64,000 bases of DNA from Bacillota bacterium. GTDB taxonomy: Bacteria > Bacillota > Clostridia > Saccharofermentanales > Fastidiosipilaceae. The translations under genes and the position numbers were made by a program. The notes beneath the pieces are model-generated. The model worked only from the letters and a program-made list of their open reading frames with translations. It did no database searches and was not told the origin of the DNA. Positions 44,425 to 53,433 of this stretch are shown piece after piece. The DNA lies in contig JAEWGG010000002.1 in NCBI GenBank assembly GCA_023388435.1, positions 1 through 64,000 of the forward strand, given 5' to 3'. Numbering within the stretch: position 1 is the stretch's first letter; each line of letters opens with the position of its first letter.

Positions 44425-45452
44425 AGGATACTCCAATCTAAGCTGCTACCGTCCTCCTCCAGGACGCGGATCTCGGGTTCCAGCTCCACGCCGTGAAACG
44501 CTCTCACCACACGGCGAATGTGACAGACGAGTTCCACAATATCTCTGGCCGTGGCCCCACCGCGGTTGACGATGAAACCCGCATGCTTCTCTGAGACCTG
44601 AGCACCGCCAATTTGCAGACCCTGGAGGCCCGCGTCGACGATGAGTTTGCCCGCGAAGTAGCCGACGGGACGCTTGAAGACGCTGCCTGCGCTGGGCAGT
44701 TCCAGGGGCTGACTCCGCTGCCGGCGCTCCTGCAAATCGGCGATATGCGCCTCCAGCTGGGCCTGGTCCTGGGTCTCGTGGAGGAGAAAAAAGGCCCGAC
44801 GGATGTAGAGTGGACGGTGGCGATAACAGCTGTCTCGATAGGCGAAGGAAAAGTCTGGAGCCCAGGTCCGCTGGGGATGGCCCAGGGCGTCTGTGGCCTC
44901 AACCAGCAGGCAGACGTCCTGCATACAGCCCTCATAGGCTCCGGCATTCATGTAGATGGCGCCGCCCACCGAGCCGGGTATGCCACAGGCGAAGGCCAGG
45001 CCCTCCAGTCCCTCCGCCGCAACGACCGAACTCAAGGCCCCCAAGTCCAGGCCAGCTGGGGCCTCTACGAGGCGCAGCGTTCCGGCCTTGGCCCTGCTCC
45101 AGGCCAGGACGCTGGCGGGGGCTGTGTCCAGGAAGGCCGCCGTCTCCTGACGACTATAGATGCGGCAGGCCCCCTCAGTCCGGGGGCTCTCAAGTTGGAT
45201 GACGAGTCCGCGATAACCTGCATCGGAAAATACGACGTTGCTGCCCCGGCCCAGGACTAAGAAGGGCTGCTCCAGTTCATGGCAGAGGGCCAATACAGGC
45301 CCCAGGTCTTCGGTGGAAGGCAGGGGGAGATAATAGTCGGCAGGGCCGCCCACAGCCATGCTACAGTGCTCCGCCAGGACTTCGGCCCGACGCAGCAGGG
45401 CCGCCAGCTCTGGAGCGGATTCCTGCAGCCGGCGCTCAAAGCTCGTAGCCAT
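44421..45452 (-). CDS. murB: UDP-N-acetylenolpyruvoylglucosamine reductase MurB
   Basis: This flavoprotein of 343 residues makes UDP-MurNAc for peptidoglycan. Motifs include MAVGGPADYYL, VLGRGSNVVFSD, GIPGSVGGAIYMNAGAYE (FAD binding), PSAGSVFKRP with the catalytic Ser, and KHAGFIVNRGGATARD. The start is ATG 45452, 2 nt after the hprK stop; the frame runs open far upstream through hprK only because of GC-rich shadowing. It is translationally linked to both hprK and yvcK. Confidence 0.98.
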   Translation of the reverse strand: MATSFERRLQESAPELAALLRRAEVLAEHCSMAVGGPADYYLPLPSTEDLGPVLALCHELEQPFLVLGRGSNVVFSDAGYRGLVIQLESPRTEGACRIYSRQETAAFLDTAPASVLAWSRAKAGTLRLVEAPAGLDLGALSSVVAAEGLEGLAFACGIPGSVGGAIYMNAGAYEGCMQDVCLLVEATDALGHPQRTWAPDFSFAYRDSCYRHRPLYIRRAFFLLHETQDQAQLEAHIADLQERRQRSQPLELPSAGSVFKRPVGYFAGKLIVDAGLQGLQIGGAQVSEKHAGFIVNRGGATARDIVELVCHIRRVVRAFHGVELEPEIRVLEEDGSSLDWSIL

Positions 45453-45456
45453 GGCC

Positions 45457-46389
45457 TCAAACCCCACTGATGCCGCTGTTCTTGCCGAAGAGCCGCTCCA
45501 CCAGGGCCGAGGCCGCATTGTAGCCCAACTGGCGCTGACGGTAGTTCGCTGCCGCCACCTCTGCGATGATGGCCAGGTTACGGCCGGGGCGCACAGGGAT
45601 GGTCGTCGAGGGAATCTTGATACCCAGGATCTCTGTATACTCCTGGGCGATGCCCATGCGCTCGTAGACTTTTTTATCGTCCCAAAGCTCGAGGTTAATA
45701 ATGAAATTGATCGTCTCCTGCATTTTGATGGAGGAGACGCCATAGAGCTCCTTGACGTCCATGATGCCCAGACCGCGGATCTCAATCAGGTGACGGATGA
45801 TCTCCGGGGCCTTGCCCAGGAGGGTGGTATCCGAGACGCGGCGAACCTCCACGAGGTCGTCAGCGATGAGACGGTGGCCACGCTTGACAATTTCCATGGC
45901 CGTCTCCGACTTACCTACACCGCTTTCTCCGAGCATGAGTATGCCCTCGCCGTAAATCTCCACCAGCACACCGTGCAGTGTGGTCTGCGGGGCCAGTTCC
46001 ACATTCAGGTACTTAATCAGGGAGGACATGAAGGACGAGGTGGTCTCCCCAGTGCGCAGGAGGGGAATCTGAAAGTCCTTCGAAGCCTGGATCATTTCGG
46101 GAAAGACCTCGTGGTGGCGCGTCAGAATCAGACAGGGTATGCCCCGGGAAAGCAGGGCGTGGATGCGCCGGTAGCGCTCCTCCGAATCCAGGCGTTCCAG
46201 GAAAGCCATCTCCATGTTGCCCAGTAGCTGGATGCGGTCCGGGCCAAAGTGCTCAAAATAACCAGCCAGCTGCAGGCCTGGGCGGGTGACATCAGCCACC
46301 GAGATCACGATTTGCTCCGTGTTGCCGTAGTCGGTCAGTTCCTCCAGTTCGAAGGTGTCCTGTATGCTCTTCAGAGTGACGGCGGACAT
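45457..46389 (-). CDS. hprK: HPr kinase/phosphorylase
   Basis: The 310-residue bifunctional enzyme phosphorylates and dephosphorylates Ser46 of HPr, controlling carbon catabolite repression in Bacillota. An N-terminal domain (about 1-130) precedes the catalytic core with Walker A GESGVGKSETA (about 155), HRLIADDLVEV and the family signature EIRGLGIMDVKELYG. ATG 46389 has GAGGAGGT upstream. It leads the operon hprK-murB-yvcK-whiA-trmL. Its leader holds an extended -10 and a small GC-rich hairpin. Confidence 0.98.
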   Translation of the reverse strand: MSAVTLKSIQDTFELEELTDYGNTEQIVISVADVTRPGLQLAGYFEHFGPDRIQLLGNMEMAFLERLDSEERYRRIHALLSRGIPCLILTRHHEVFPEMIQASKDFQIPLLRTGETTSSFMSSLIKYLNVELAPQTTLHGVLVEIYGEGILMLGESGVGKSETAMEIVKRGHRLIADDLVEVRRVSDTTLLGKAPEIIRHLIEIRGLGIMDVKELYGVSSIKMQETINFIINLELWDDKKVYERMGIAQEYTEILGIKIPSTTIPVRPGRNLAIIAEVAAANYRQRQLGYNAASALVERLFGKNSGISGV

Positions 46390-46431
46390 GCCTCTACCTC
46401 CTCTATTCAGCTCCGGCCACCAGGGCCGTCC

Positions 46432-46450
46432 ACCGCTCCCCCCGAGCGGT
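46432..46450. repeat. small GC-rich hairpin in the hprK leader
   Basis: ACCGCTC (46432-46438) and GAGCGGT (46444-46450) form a 7-bp stem with a loop of five C. It lies between the candidate promoter and the ribosome site. No T-run. Confidence 0.45.
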
Positions 46451-46463
46451 CATCGTTGGCGAA

Positions 46464-46472
46464 ATTGTAGCA
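46464..46472 (-). promoter_or_regulatory. candidate extended -10 promoter of the hprK operon
   Basis: TGCTACAAT on the minus strand, 75 nt before the hprK ATG, with no clear -35. Confidence 0.55.
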
Positions 46473-46551
46473 CAAGTCCCTGAAACAGACCGAAATCCGC
46501 CTGGATCCACCACGCCAGTTGCGGCTCAGCCAAGACTCTTCCACACAGGAT

Positions 46552-48747
46552 CTAGGCCTGCTGCAGGGCCTCGAGGAGCGCCTTAGTGATGGCCTGCATA
46601 TAGAGCTCGCAGCCATAGCCCGAGGGGTGGATCTCATCCTCACCCAGGGCCTCAGAATAACGTCTGGCGAGCCTGTTCCAATCGACGAGGTAGACCCCCT
46701 TATGAGACTCAGCGTAGCTGCGGAGCACCTGGTTATTCTCTGACTCCTGATCGGGCCAGGGCAGGGCCACGGTACAAAGTAACAGTGGGATCTTCTGCTT
46801 CTGAAGATCCTGGTAAATCGGATCGATCTCCTCCGCCCGCACGCTGCCATTGGTTCCGAGGAGCAGAATCAGGGCGTCGCCCAGCTCCCCTCGGGACTTC
46901 AGGGCCTCATAGTGTTCCCTGGCCTCATGCATCTGGCGCGAACTTTTCGTATCGAAAGTCATATTGGGGAAATAATACGCATTATGGTAGGTCAAAAAGA
47001 CGCCGAGAGAGTCGCCTATCACCGTCACCTTACGCTCACGGATCTTTTCGTAGGCGCGCAGATCCAGCTTAAGTTCGGGATCCTCCTTGCCGTACTTCAG
47101 CATCTTCAGCTCGTAGTTCTGTTCCATCTCTGTCAGCTGCGGATTGACTTCCTCCGGACCGAGACCAGAGCTGTCCTCAGACTGCTTCTGCGTTTCGGTG
47201 GCGCCAGCCTTCCCCTGCTGGGCCTCATGGGCCAGGGCGGCCTTTTGCTCCGCGGCCTCACGGATGCTTCGGGATTGGGCGCTGACCTGCTTCTGGGCCT
47301 CATCCTGGGCCTCATACTGCTGAATCTTGGCCTTGATTTCATCCAGGGCCGCCTGTTGCTCCTTACCGAAGAGACTGTACGGCAGGCAGAGCAGGAGGAC
47401 TGCCGCCAAGGCTGCCACTGGCCCCGCGATCTGACGCCGCTGCAGTTTACTGCGACGTAACAATTCCTTAGAGCTCTGGGGGATGAGCACGGCGAGGACA
47501 CAGACAATCAGGCTCAGGCCGAGGCAGAGCAGGGCGAAGACCACCGTGTTGATGCCCCGGCGGGCGTAGGCCTTTTCGAGCAGGGCCCTGATGGGGTAGT
47601 GCCAGAGATAAAAAATGTAGGCGTAGCTGCTGATAAAGCGCAGGCTGTCAATGCGGCGCGGAAGCCTGCCACGGCAGTCCAGAATCAGGGCCAGGAAGAT
47701 GTTCACCCCAAGGGCCAGAGTAAAGAGGTGAAAGCCCCAGGTGAAGGCCCCACGCAGATTTTTGCCGAGGCAGGGCAGGACGATGAGCAGAAGCCCCGAG
47801 AGGGCAAAGGCTGCGAACTGCCACTGGTCCAGCTGCTGGTCCCGGGAGCGGCCGTTGGGTGACTTGGCCAGTTCTGGCTTAGATCCCACAGCCGCGGACT
47901 GCCCCATTGCCCTGGCACGGCGCAGGCGGTACTCCAGGGGGGTGAGACAAGTCGCCAGAAAGAGGCCCAGAAGAAAGGGGCCCAGGCGCTGGAAGCTGTT
48001 AAAGTAAGCAGTCTCCAGGCCGCGGGGCAGGACGAGGGCCAGGCCAAGATAAGTCCCTGACAGCAGATAGAGCACATAGAGCAGTGTGCGGAAATGCCGG
48101 GGGCTCAGACGCTGGTAGAGCGGGATGAAGACGAAGAAAATAAGGATGTAGTACTGCCACTCCATGGACAGGGCCCAGAGGTGGGTGAAGGGTTTGACGA
48201 AGCCCGCCCCCTCAAAGTAGGACCCGCCTGCGAAGAGCTGCTGCCAGTTGTTTAAGCCGAAGATGGCTGAGCGCAAAGCCCAGCCCTGGCGAGCCATATA
48301 GCCCGGATAGAAGGCCAGCATCAGTACCGTCACCACCAGGAGCATCAGCAGCATGGGGCCCCAGAGCTTGCGACTGTGCCGCCAGAACTCGCGGCTGGCC
48401 CAGCGTGGAGACCGGCCGAGTTCCTGCCAATTGTAGTGGCGCTGTTCCTCGTAGCCCAGAAACTCCGCCTCCGCCATACGTCCCCAGAGATAGTTACGGA
48501 AGATGAGGTAGGAAGACAGGGCGAAAAAGGTCAGCACGCCAAAGTAGCCCGAGGGCTGCCAGGCTGTCGTCTGGTGAAAGAGGGAGACCTGAATGAGGGC
48601 CAGGGCCCGCAGCAGGTCCAGATGCGCCAAGCGCGGGGGGCGCAGGGCCTTTTTGCGGCGTTCGGCATAAGTCCGTACGCGGCTCGTTGTTTGGCGCTGA
48701 TCTCGTGTTTGGCGGCGCTCATAGTCGCGCCAGCTACTAAAAGCCAT
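46552..48747 (-). CDS. OatA-like O-acetyltransferase (acyltransferase-3 plus SGNH domain)
   Basis: The 731-residue two-part enzyme has an N-terminal membrane region (about 40-435) with ten or so helices, matching acyltransferase-3 proteins (LDLLRALALIQVSLFH, FGVLTFFALSSYLIF). A Gln/Glu/Ala-rich linker (about 455-545) follows. The extracytoplasmic SGNH domain (about 565-731) has VIGDSLGVFL with the catalytic Ser, LLGTNG, and DEIHPSGYG with the Asp-His pair. Such proteins move acetyl groups across the membrane to peptidoglycan or surface glycan. ATG 48747 lies 3 nt after licC, so it belongs to the glycan cluster; its target here may be the cluster's own polymer. Confidence 0.88.
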   Translation of the reverse strand: MAFSSWRDYERRQTRDQRQTTSRVRTYAERRKKALRPPRLAHLDLLRALALIQVSLFHQTTAWQPSGYFGVLTFFALSSYLIFRNYLWGRMAEAEFLGYEEQRHYNWQELGRSPRWASREFWRHSRKLWGPMLLMLLVVTVLMLAFYPGYMARQGWALRSAIFGLNNWQQLFAGGSYFEGAGFVKPFTHLWALSMEWQYYILIFFVFIPLYQRLSPRHFRTLLYVLYLLSGTYLGLALVLPRGLETAYFNSFQRLGPFLLGLFLATCLTPLEYRLRRARAMGQSAAVGSKPELAKSPNGRSRDQQLDQWQFAAFALSGLLLIVLPCLGKNLRGAFTWGFHLFTLALGVNIFLALILDCRGRLPRRIDSLRFISSYAYIFYLWHYPIRALLEKAYARRGINTVVFALLCLGLSLIVCVLAVLIPQSSKELLRRSKLQRRQIAGPVAALAAVLLLCLPYSLFGKEQQAALDEIKAKIQQYEAQDEAQKQVSAQSRSIREAAEQKAALAHEAQQGKAGATETQKQSEDSSGLGPEEVNPQLTEMEQNYELKMLKYGKEDPELKLDLRAYEKIRERKVTVIGDSLGVFLTYHNAYYFPNMTFDTKSSRQMHEAREHYEALKSRGELGDALILLLGTNGSVRAEEIDPIYQDLQKQKIPLLLCTVALPWPDQESENNQVLRSYAESHKGVYLVDWNRLARRYSEALGEDEIHPSGYGCELYMQAITKALLEALQQA

Positions 48748-48750
48748 AGT

Positions 48751-49737
48751 TCACTCTTCCTCTAATAATTCCAAGCGGCGATCGCTCAGGAGATAGCGAT
48801 AGCGGCGACCCCGGCAGGAGAAGCTGCAACCAACAGCTACCGTCCCCTCCCTGATCAGATCCCAGGCTTTCAGGTCCTCAGCAGGAGCCCTGAGCTGAGC
48901 GGCCAGGTTGGCCCAGGTCGGGGGGACTTCCCGACGCAGGAAGTCCGGGTCAAAGGCCAGCAGGTCCTCCACCCGATCAAATTCATGCATACTCTGGGCC
49001 GCAAGGCAGCGGGCATAGAGCGGGAGCTCGGGGCGGTGGACGGCATAAAGATTTTCCCAGTACCAGTCACGGCGGGCCCTGGCCCGCTTCTGCGGCCCGT
49101 AGTATTCCTCCAGAATGGCCCCAAAGCGACGGCCGAAGTCCCGATTAAAATACGCGTGGCCCTGGAGATAGTAACCGCACTGGGCCCCGATGTGAACGTC
49201 CTGGATCTCCCCTCGCCCACTCAGCTCCACACACCACTCCTGTGTCTCCGTGGGGCTGTAGACCACGTCGTAAAAAGAGGGGTCCTCCACGGCATTGTCA
49301 GGTCCGCCCAGAAGGAAGGGATTCACTTCACTATACAGGTCATTGACACAGATGTATGCCTCCTCCAACAAATGTCGGGCGTAGTAGAGCGTAGATATAT
49401 TATTGCACGTGGCGTAGTCAGGGTTCTCGATACAGCGAAGACTGTAGCGGCGGGCCAGCTCCTGATAACAGTCGGCCTTGTAGCCCAGCAGAAGGTAGAT
49501 CTCCTCTATCCCCGCCTCCAGCAGCTGCTGGATCAAGCGTTCCAGGAGCCGCTGCCCGCGCACTGGCGCCAGGGCCTTGGGATAGTCCAGGGAAATGGGC
49601 ACGAAGCGGGAGGAGGCCCCCGCCGCCAGAATCAGGGCACGGCGGGCCCGGGGACGGGGACCAGAGGCGGACAGCTGCCTGGGGACCAGTCCCTGCCTTT
49701 CCACCAGGCGCTCCTCGTGATACGTATCCCTCGTCAT
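48751..49737 (-). CDS. licC: LicC-like choline-phosphate cytidylyltransferase
   Basis: The 328-residue nucleotidyltransferase has the GT-A motif ALILAAGASSRFVPISLDYPK near residue 35, KALAPVRGQRLLERLI, and YATCNNISTLYYAR with CVNDLYSE, as in LicC proteins that make CDP-choline or a similar CDP-alcohol. A C-terminal region of about 80 residues is unlike classical LicC (about 230 residues) and is unassigned. ATG 49737 has GGAGGAAA upstream and follows licA by 3 nt. Kinase, cytidylyltransferase and LicD transferase together form the activation path for a phosphocholine or phosphoethanolamine group. Confidence 0.82.
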   Translation of the reverse strand: MTRDTYHEERLVERQGLVPRQLSASGPRPRARRALILAAGASSRFVPISLDYPKALAPVRGQRLLERLIQQLLEAGIEEIYLLLGYKADCYQELARRYSLRCIENPDYATCNNISTLYYARHLLEEAYICVNDLYSEVNPFLLGGPDNAVEDPSFYDVVYSPTETQEWCVELSGRGEIQDVHIGAQCGYYLQGHAYFNRDFGRRFGAILEEYYGPQKRARARRDWYWENLYAVHRPELPLYARCLAAQSMHEFDRVEDLLAFDPDFLRREVPPTWANLAAQLRAPAEDLKAWDLIREGTVAVGCSFSCRGRRYRYLLSDRRLELLEEE

Positions 49738-49740
49738 AAT

Positions 49741-50649
49741 TCAGTTTTCCTCCAGATCGGACTTGAGCAGGGGCAGATATTCCTGGGCATAGGCGTACTG
49801 CCCGTCCTGATAAGAAGCGAAGCGCTGACCGAGCTGGGCCTTGTACTGGCACCAGAATGTCCACAAGAAGCCTCCCAGGGCCATGTAGGCATAGAGTTTG
49901 CGCCGACGCTGCGGGGGGCAGAGGCTCTCGGGACGGGCCGCGAAGCAGAGGTCGATAAAGTGGTCCGCCTCTTCCCTGCTGTAGTTCGCATAGATGATAA
50001 ACATGGCAAAATCCAGGTCCGGATCCTGCATGGCCGCATACTCCCAGTCAATCAGCAAGAGACCCTCTGGCGTGAACATCCAGTTGATGTCCACGGCGTC
50101 CAGGTGGCAGAGCTGCTGCTCCTCAGCCACCCGTAACGTCCAGCGGTAGGCCTTTTTTATCTGCTCCAGGATTTCCGGCAGATCGGGATAGCCCGGGTAG
50201 ACGCCCTGACAGAGATGCATGTATTTATGGATCTGGGTCCAGAGGTCGAAGTGGTGGGGCACGGTCAGGCGACGGCGATGGAAATTATACAGCCCCTGGG
50301 CCACCGCCCGGAGATCCTCCTCCCGCCGGGGATCCGCCAGGCGCACCTGCTCATAAAAATGGCTCAATTTATAACCCTTGCGCGGGTTGATGTACAGGGG
50401 TTCGTCACAGATGCCCAGCCCCTTGATGCGGCGGTAGACCTCGGCCTCCTGGTCGCGGTCAATCAGCGCCTGGGCCCCATGTCCTGGAATACGCGCCATA
50501 AAAGCTCCGCGGTCCGTGCGCAGGCAATAAGAGCGATTGGTCATACCCATACTGTTCGGGATGATCTCCTGAATCTCAGGAGCCCCCGCTCCGAAGGCCT
50601 CGTGGAGGATTTCCTCCAGGCTGGCCCGCGTCTCCAGATCCACACACAT
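49741..50649 (-). CDS. licA: LicA-like choline/ethanolamine kinase
   Basis: The 302-residue aminoglycoside-phosphotransferase-fold kinase has the N-lobe MGMTNRSYCLRTDRGAFMARIPG, catalytic loop HLDAVDINWMF (His-x-Asp-x(4)-Asn) and metal-binding IDWEYAAMQDPDLDFA. This matches choline kinases of the LicA type. ATG 50649 has GAGGAG upstream. Choline or ethanolamine must come from outside, but no LicB-type permease is in the window. Confidence 0.88.
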   Translation of the reverse strand: MCVDLETRASLEEILHEAFGAGAPEIQEIIPNSMGMTNRSYCLRTDRGAFMARIPGHGAQALIDRDQEAEVYRRIKGLGICDEPLYINPRKGYKLSHFYEQVRLADPRREEDLRAVAQGLYNFHRRRLTVPHHFDLWTQIHKYMHLCQGVYPGYPDLPEILEQIKKAYRWTLRVAEEQQLCHLDAVDINWMFTPEGLLLIDWEYAAMQDPDLDFAMFIIYANYSREEADHFIDLCFAARPESLCPPQRRRKLYAYMALGGFLWTFWCQYKAQLGQRFASYQDGQYAYAQEYLPLLKSDLEEN

Positions 50650-50699
50650 CTCAAGCAGCTCCTCTCATCCTCACTCGTCCCGACCTGGCGTGTCAGAAC

Positions 50700-51743
50700 C
50701 TACTTAAAACCCAGGGCCCGCCGATACAGGCCCAGGGACAGGGCCAGGAGCAAAAGGGCCAGCTTGCGCTTGGGAGAAAAGTAGGCCCCGCCGAGCACCG
50801 CCCGCCAGCGCCGCAGCACCTGGGCCCGTGACCAGGCCAGCAGCTCCTGCTCATCCATGGCCGCCAGCTCCGGGGGCAGGAGATCCCTGCGCTGTCGGGG
50901 ATGGGGATTCGGCCCTGTCTCCACAGCAGGAGCGCTCAGCTGGCGGTCCAAATAGTAGAGATAGGACCGGACCTCGCGCTGGCGAGCCAAGTTACCCAGT
51001 TCCGGATAGCGCTCCGCCACGTCTCGTGCGTTGGAACTGTGCACACGCAGGTAGTCGTAGTCACGGTAGCGGTCAAAGGGCGCGTGCATCACGCTGCCCT
51101 CCCTACTGTAATAGATATACGCCACATCGTCCACGAAGACGGCCCGCCGGCTCCGCAGCAGGAGCTGCTGGGCGTAGCAGGCGTCCTCGATACTTATCCC
51201 CTCTGGGAAACGCAGATTCTGAACCAGATCCCGGGCAAAGAGCTTCCCGGTCACAAAGTAGCTCAGTGGCTCCCCGTACAAGGCGGAGCGAAAAATCTCC
51301 AACTGGCTGGCAAATATCTTTTTTTCGCCCGCTGGCGCTTCCTGGTAAGCCTCATCTGCCTTCAGAACAAGCTTCGGGCACTCGGCAAAATCGCTGCCCG
51401 TCTCCTCGAGGGCCCTCCGCAATCGGCCCAACATGTGGGGGCTCAGGGCATCATCACAATCCAGATACAGGAGGTACTTCCCCTGGGCCTGGTCCAGAGC
51501 AGCATTGCGGGCCCGACTCATCCCACCATTGGCCTGGCGAATCAGGTGGAAGCGGGCGTCAGCGGCGCACTGTTCCCGGCAGAGCTCGGCGCTCCGATCC
51601 GTGGATCCATCGTCCACGAGCCAGGCCTCCCAGTTCGTATCGTCCTGGGCCAGGAGGCTGTCAAAGCAGCGGCGCAGGTAGTCCTGTCCATTGTAGATCG
51701 GGATAATCACGCTGACCAGGTTCCGGCTATCAAGACTTTTCAT
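50700..51743 (-). CDS. family 2 glycosyltransferase
   Basis: The 347-residue GT-A transferase begins VSVIIPIYNGQDYLRRCFDSLLAQ. It has WLVDDGSTDRS, NGGMSRARNAAL and the metal-binding YLDCDDAL, all typical of GT2 enzymes that add sugars to lipid-linked glycans. A short hydrophobic segment at the C-terminus (LALLLLALSLGLYRRA) could touch the membrane. The start overlaps the polymerase gene by 14 nt. It is the only glycosyltransferase in the cluster, so sugars must also be added by enzymes encoded elsewhere. Confidence 0.9.
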   Translation of the reverse strand: MKSLDSRNLVSVIIPIYNGQDYLRRCFDSLLAQDDTNWEAWLVDDGSTDRSAELCREQCAADARFHLIRQANGGMSRARNAALDQAQGKYLLYLDCDDALSPHMLGRLRRALEETGSDFAECPKLVLKADEAYQEAPAGEKKIFASQLEIFRSALYGEPLSYFVTGKLFARDLVQNLRFPEGISIEDACYAQQLLLRSRRAVFVDDVAYIYYSREGSVMHAPFDRYRDYDYLRVHSSNARDVAERYPELGNLARQREVRSYLYYLDRQLSAPAVETGPNPHPRQRRDLLPPELAAMDEQELLAWSRAQVLRRWRAVLGGAYFSPKRKLALLLLALSLGLYRRALGFK

Positions 51744-53397
51744 GCTCAGTCTCCCAGGGATAGAAGCGGCAGGCTCCGAGGATGAAGCCCAGCAGGGCGC
51801 TGTAGGCGGTCAGATTCTCCAGAACCGCCGAAAGAAAGAAGGCCTGACAGAGTATCCCCCCGAGTCCGGCCAGGAAAAGGAGTTCCACGGGGCCCGGACC
51901 TGGGCGCTGGAAATAGCGCTTAACCAGGGGCCAGAGCGCCAGGGCCAGGAAGCTCATAAAGAGTAAGAAGCAGGGCCAGCCATAGTACAGCAGATAGGAA
52001 AGGTAGCTGTTGACGGTGTTCTGCCCCTCCGCCAGGCGGCGATAATCTGCGTACTTCTGAGCAAAATAGCGGACCCCACGCGGCGAGGTCCCCTGCAGGG
52101 GCCTGTGACGGGTGACGAGGGAGAGGCTCTCCACCCAGCGGCCGACACGGCCGTTGCCGAGGCCTTCGAAACCCTCGTTCGTGTTCTCCTTATCCGCCGA
52201 AATATCCAGGGCTTCATCCAGCTCTTCAAGCTCCTCAGGCCGGGGCTCAGCCTGGAGGTAAAAGAGGTAGCGACCCACATAGTCCCACTTCAGAGGCACC
52301 CGACGGATACGGATAAAAGGGGCCCCAGGAACCAGCTCCTTAGGCTGGGCCGAGGCGTCCAGAACCGCGCCGTACTGGACCACCGTCACGCGGGTCAGAG
52401 GTCGATAGAGGAAGATCTTGTAGCCGAGTCTGCGCAGCGGTCCTCCAAAAATCGAACAGAGCAGCAGGGCCACCAGGATCAGCGCCAGGCTGCGCGGCAG
52501 GCGCAGGGCCGCAGGGGACTGGGAACTGGCCTCTGCCTCACAAGCTCTCCCGGCCCGCCAATACTGGAGGAGATAACGCAGGCCAAAAATCAGGAGGAAG
52601 AGCAGGCAGCCCAGAGTTGCACCCCGCGAGTTGGCGAGGACGATAAAAACAACACAGAGGCCGAGGTGCAGGTTCAACAGCCTCTGCTCCAGCCTGCTGC
52701 ACCCTCCCTCGAAGCGCAGAAAGAGCCCCAGCAAAAAAAGACAAAAGGCGAGCAGGGCCGCGTAGTTCGGCTCGTTGTAGAGACCAATCAGCAGAGGGTT
52801 GACGGCGCCCGAATCCCGAAAGACGTAGCGGACCCCCCAATAAAAGCCCACGTCATGCCGAAAAATATAGCCCGTATAGTTCAGGACGAAGGTCAGCAGG
52901 GAGAGCAGGTGGACAAGCAGCCCCAGATAGACCAGGGGACGGACGAGACCACAGAAGGCCTGGCGCGGACTGCGCAGCTCACGGCGAATAAAAAAATAGG
53001 GATAGAAAAGGCCAAAAACCAGGACAGGCAGGCACCAGGTCTTAAGGGAATAGATCAGCTGTCCAGCCTCCCGATTGAGGAAGATGGTCAGCAGCCCCAG
53101 CAGGTAGGAGGCTGCATAGCAGTAGAGTTCCCGGCGTTGCAGGAGGCGACGGCGGAAGACGAGTTCCCGGCCCAGCAGGGCAAAGCCCCAGAGTAAGAAG
53201 GCGTAGTTCAGATAGTTCTGCATCTTCGGCGAGACGAAAAAGAGACTCTGCACATAGAGCAGGACGAAATAGATTTGGATAAAACGATAGGGACTTGCGA
53301 AAAATCTGGCCAGGACAGCAAGGGGCCCCCGCTTCGGGGCCTCCTCATTCTCCATCAACACAGCTGCTTCCAGGTCTCGATTCTGCGTCAGCTTCAT
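51730..53397 (-). CDS. O-antigen ligase/polymerase-like membrane protein (Wzy-like)
   Basis: The 555-residue protein has about 11 transmembrane segments and one large extracytoplasmic loop (about 325-450). Such a loop, late in the sequence, is the mark of O-antigen ligases and Wzy polymerases. The loop is rich in Arg/Glu and contains GNGRVGRWVESLSLVTRHRPLQGTSPRGV. Probably polymerises or attaches the cluster's glycan outside the cell. ATG 53397 has GAGGAG upstream, and the gene lies between licD and the GT2 gene in one co-directional set. Confidence 0.75.
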   Translation of the reverse strand: MKLTQNRDLEAAVLMENEEAPKRGPLAVLARFFASPYRFIQIYFVLLYVQSLFFVSPKMQNYLNYAFLLWGFALLGRELVFRRRLLQRRELYCYAASYLLGLLTIFLNREAGQLIYSLKTWCLPVLVFGLFYPYFFIRRELRSPRQAFCGLVRPLVYLGLLVHLLSLLTFVLNYTGYIFRHDVGFYWGVRYVFRDSGAVNPLLIGLYNEPNYAALLAFCLFLLGLFLRFEGGCSRLEQRLLNLHLGLCVVFIVLANSRGATLGCLLFLLIFGLRYLLQYWRAGRACEAEASSQSPAALRLPRSLALILVALLLCSIFGGPLRRLGYKIFLYRPLTRVTVVQYGAVLDASAQPKELVPGAPFIRIRRVPLKWDYVGRYLFYLQAEPRPEELEELDEALDISADKENTNEGFEGLGNGRVGRWVESLSLVTRHRPLQGTSPRGVRYFAQKYADYRRLAEGQNTVNSYLSYLLYYGWPCFLLFMSFLALALWPLVKRYFQRPGPGPVELLFLAGLGGILCQAFFLSAVLENLTAYSALLGFILGACRFYPWETEHEKS

Positions 53398-53433
53398 TCC
53401 TTCTCCTCAGTTTTATGTTTACCTCACAACGCA

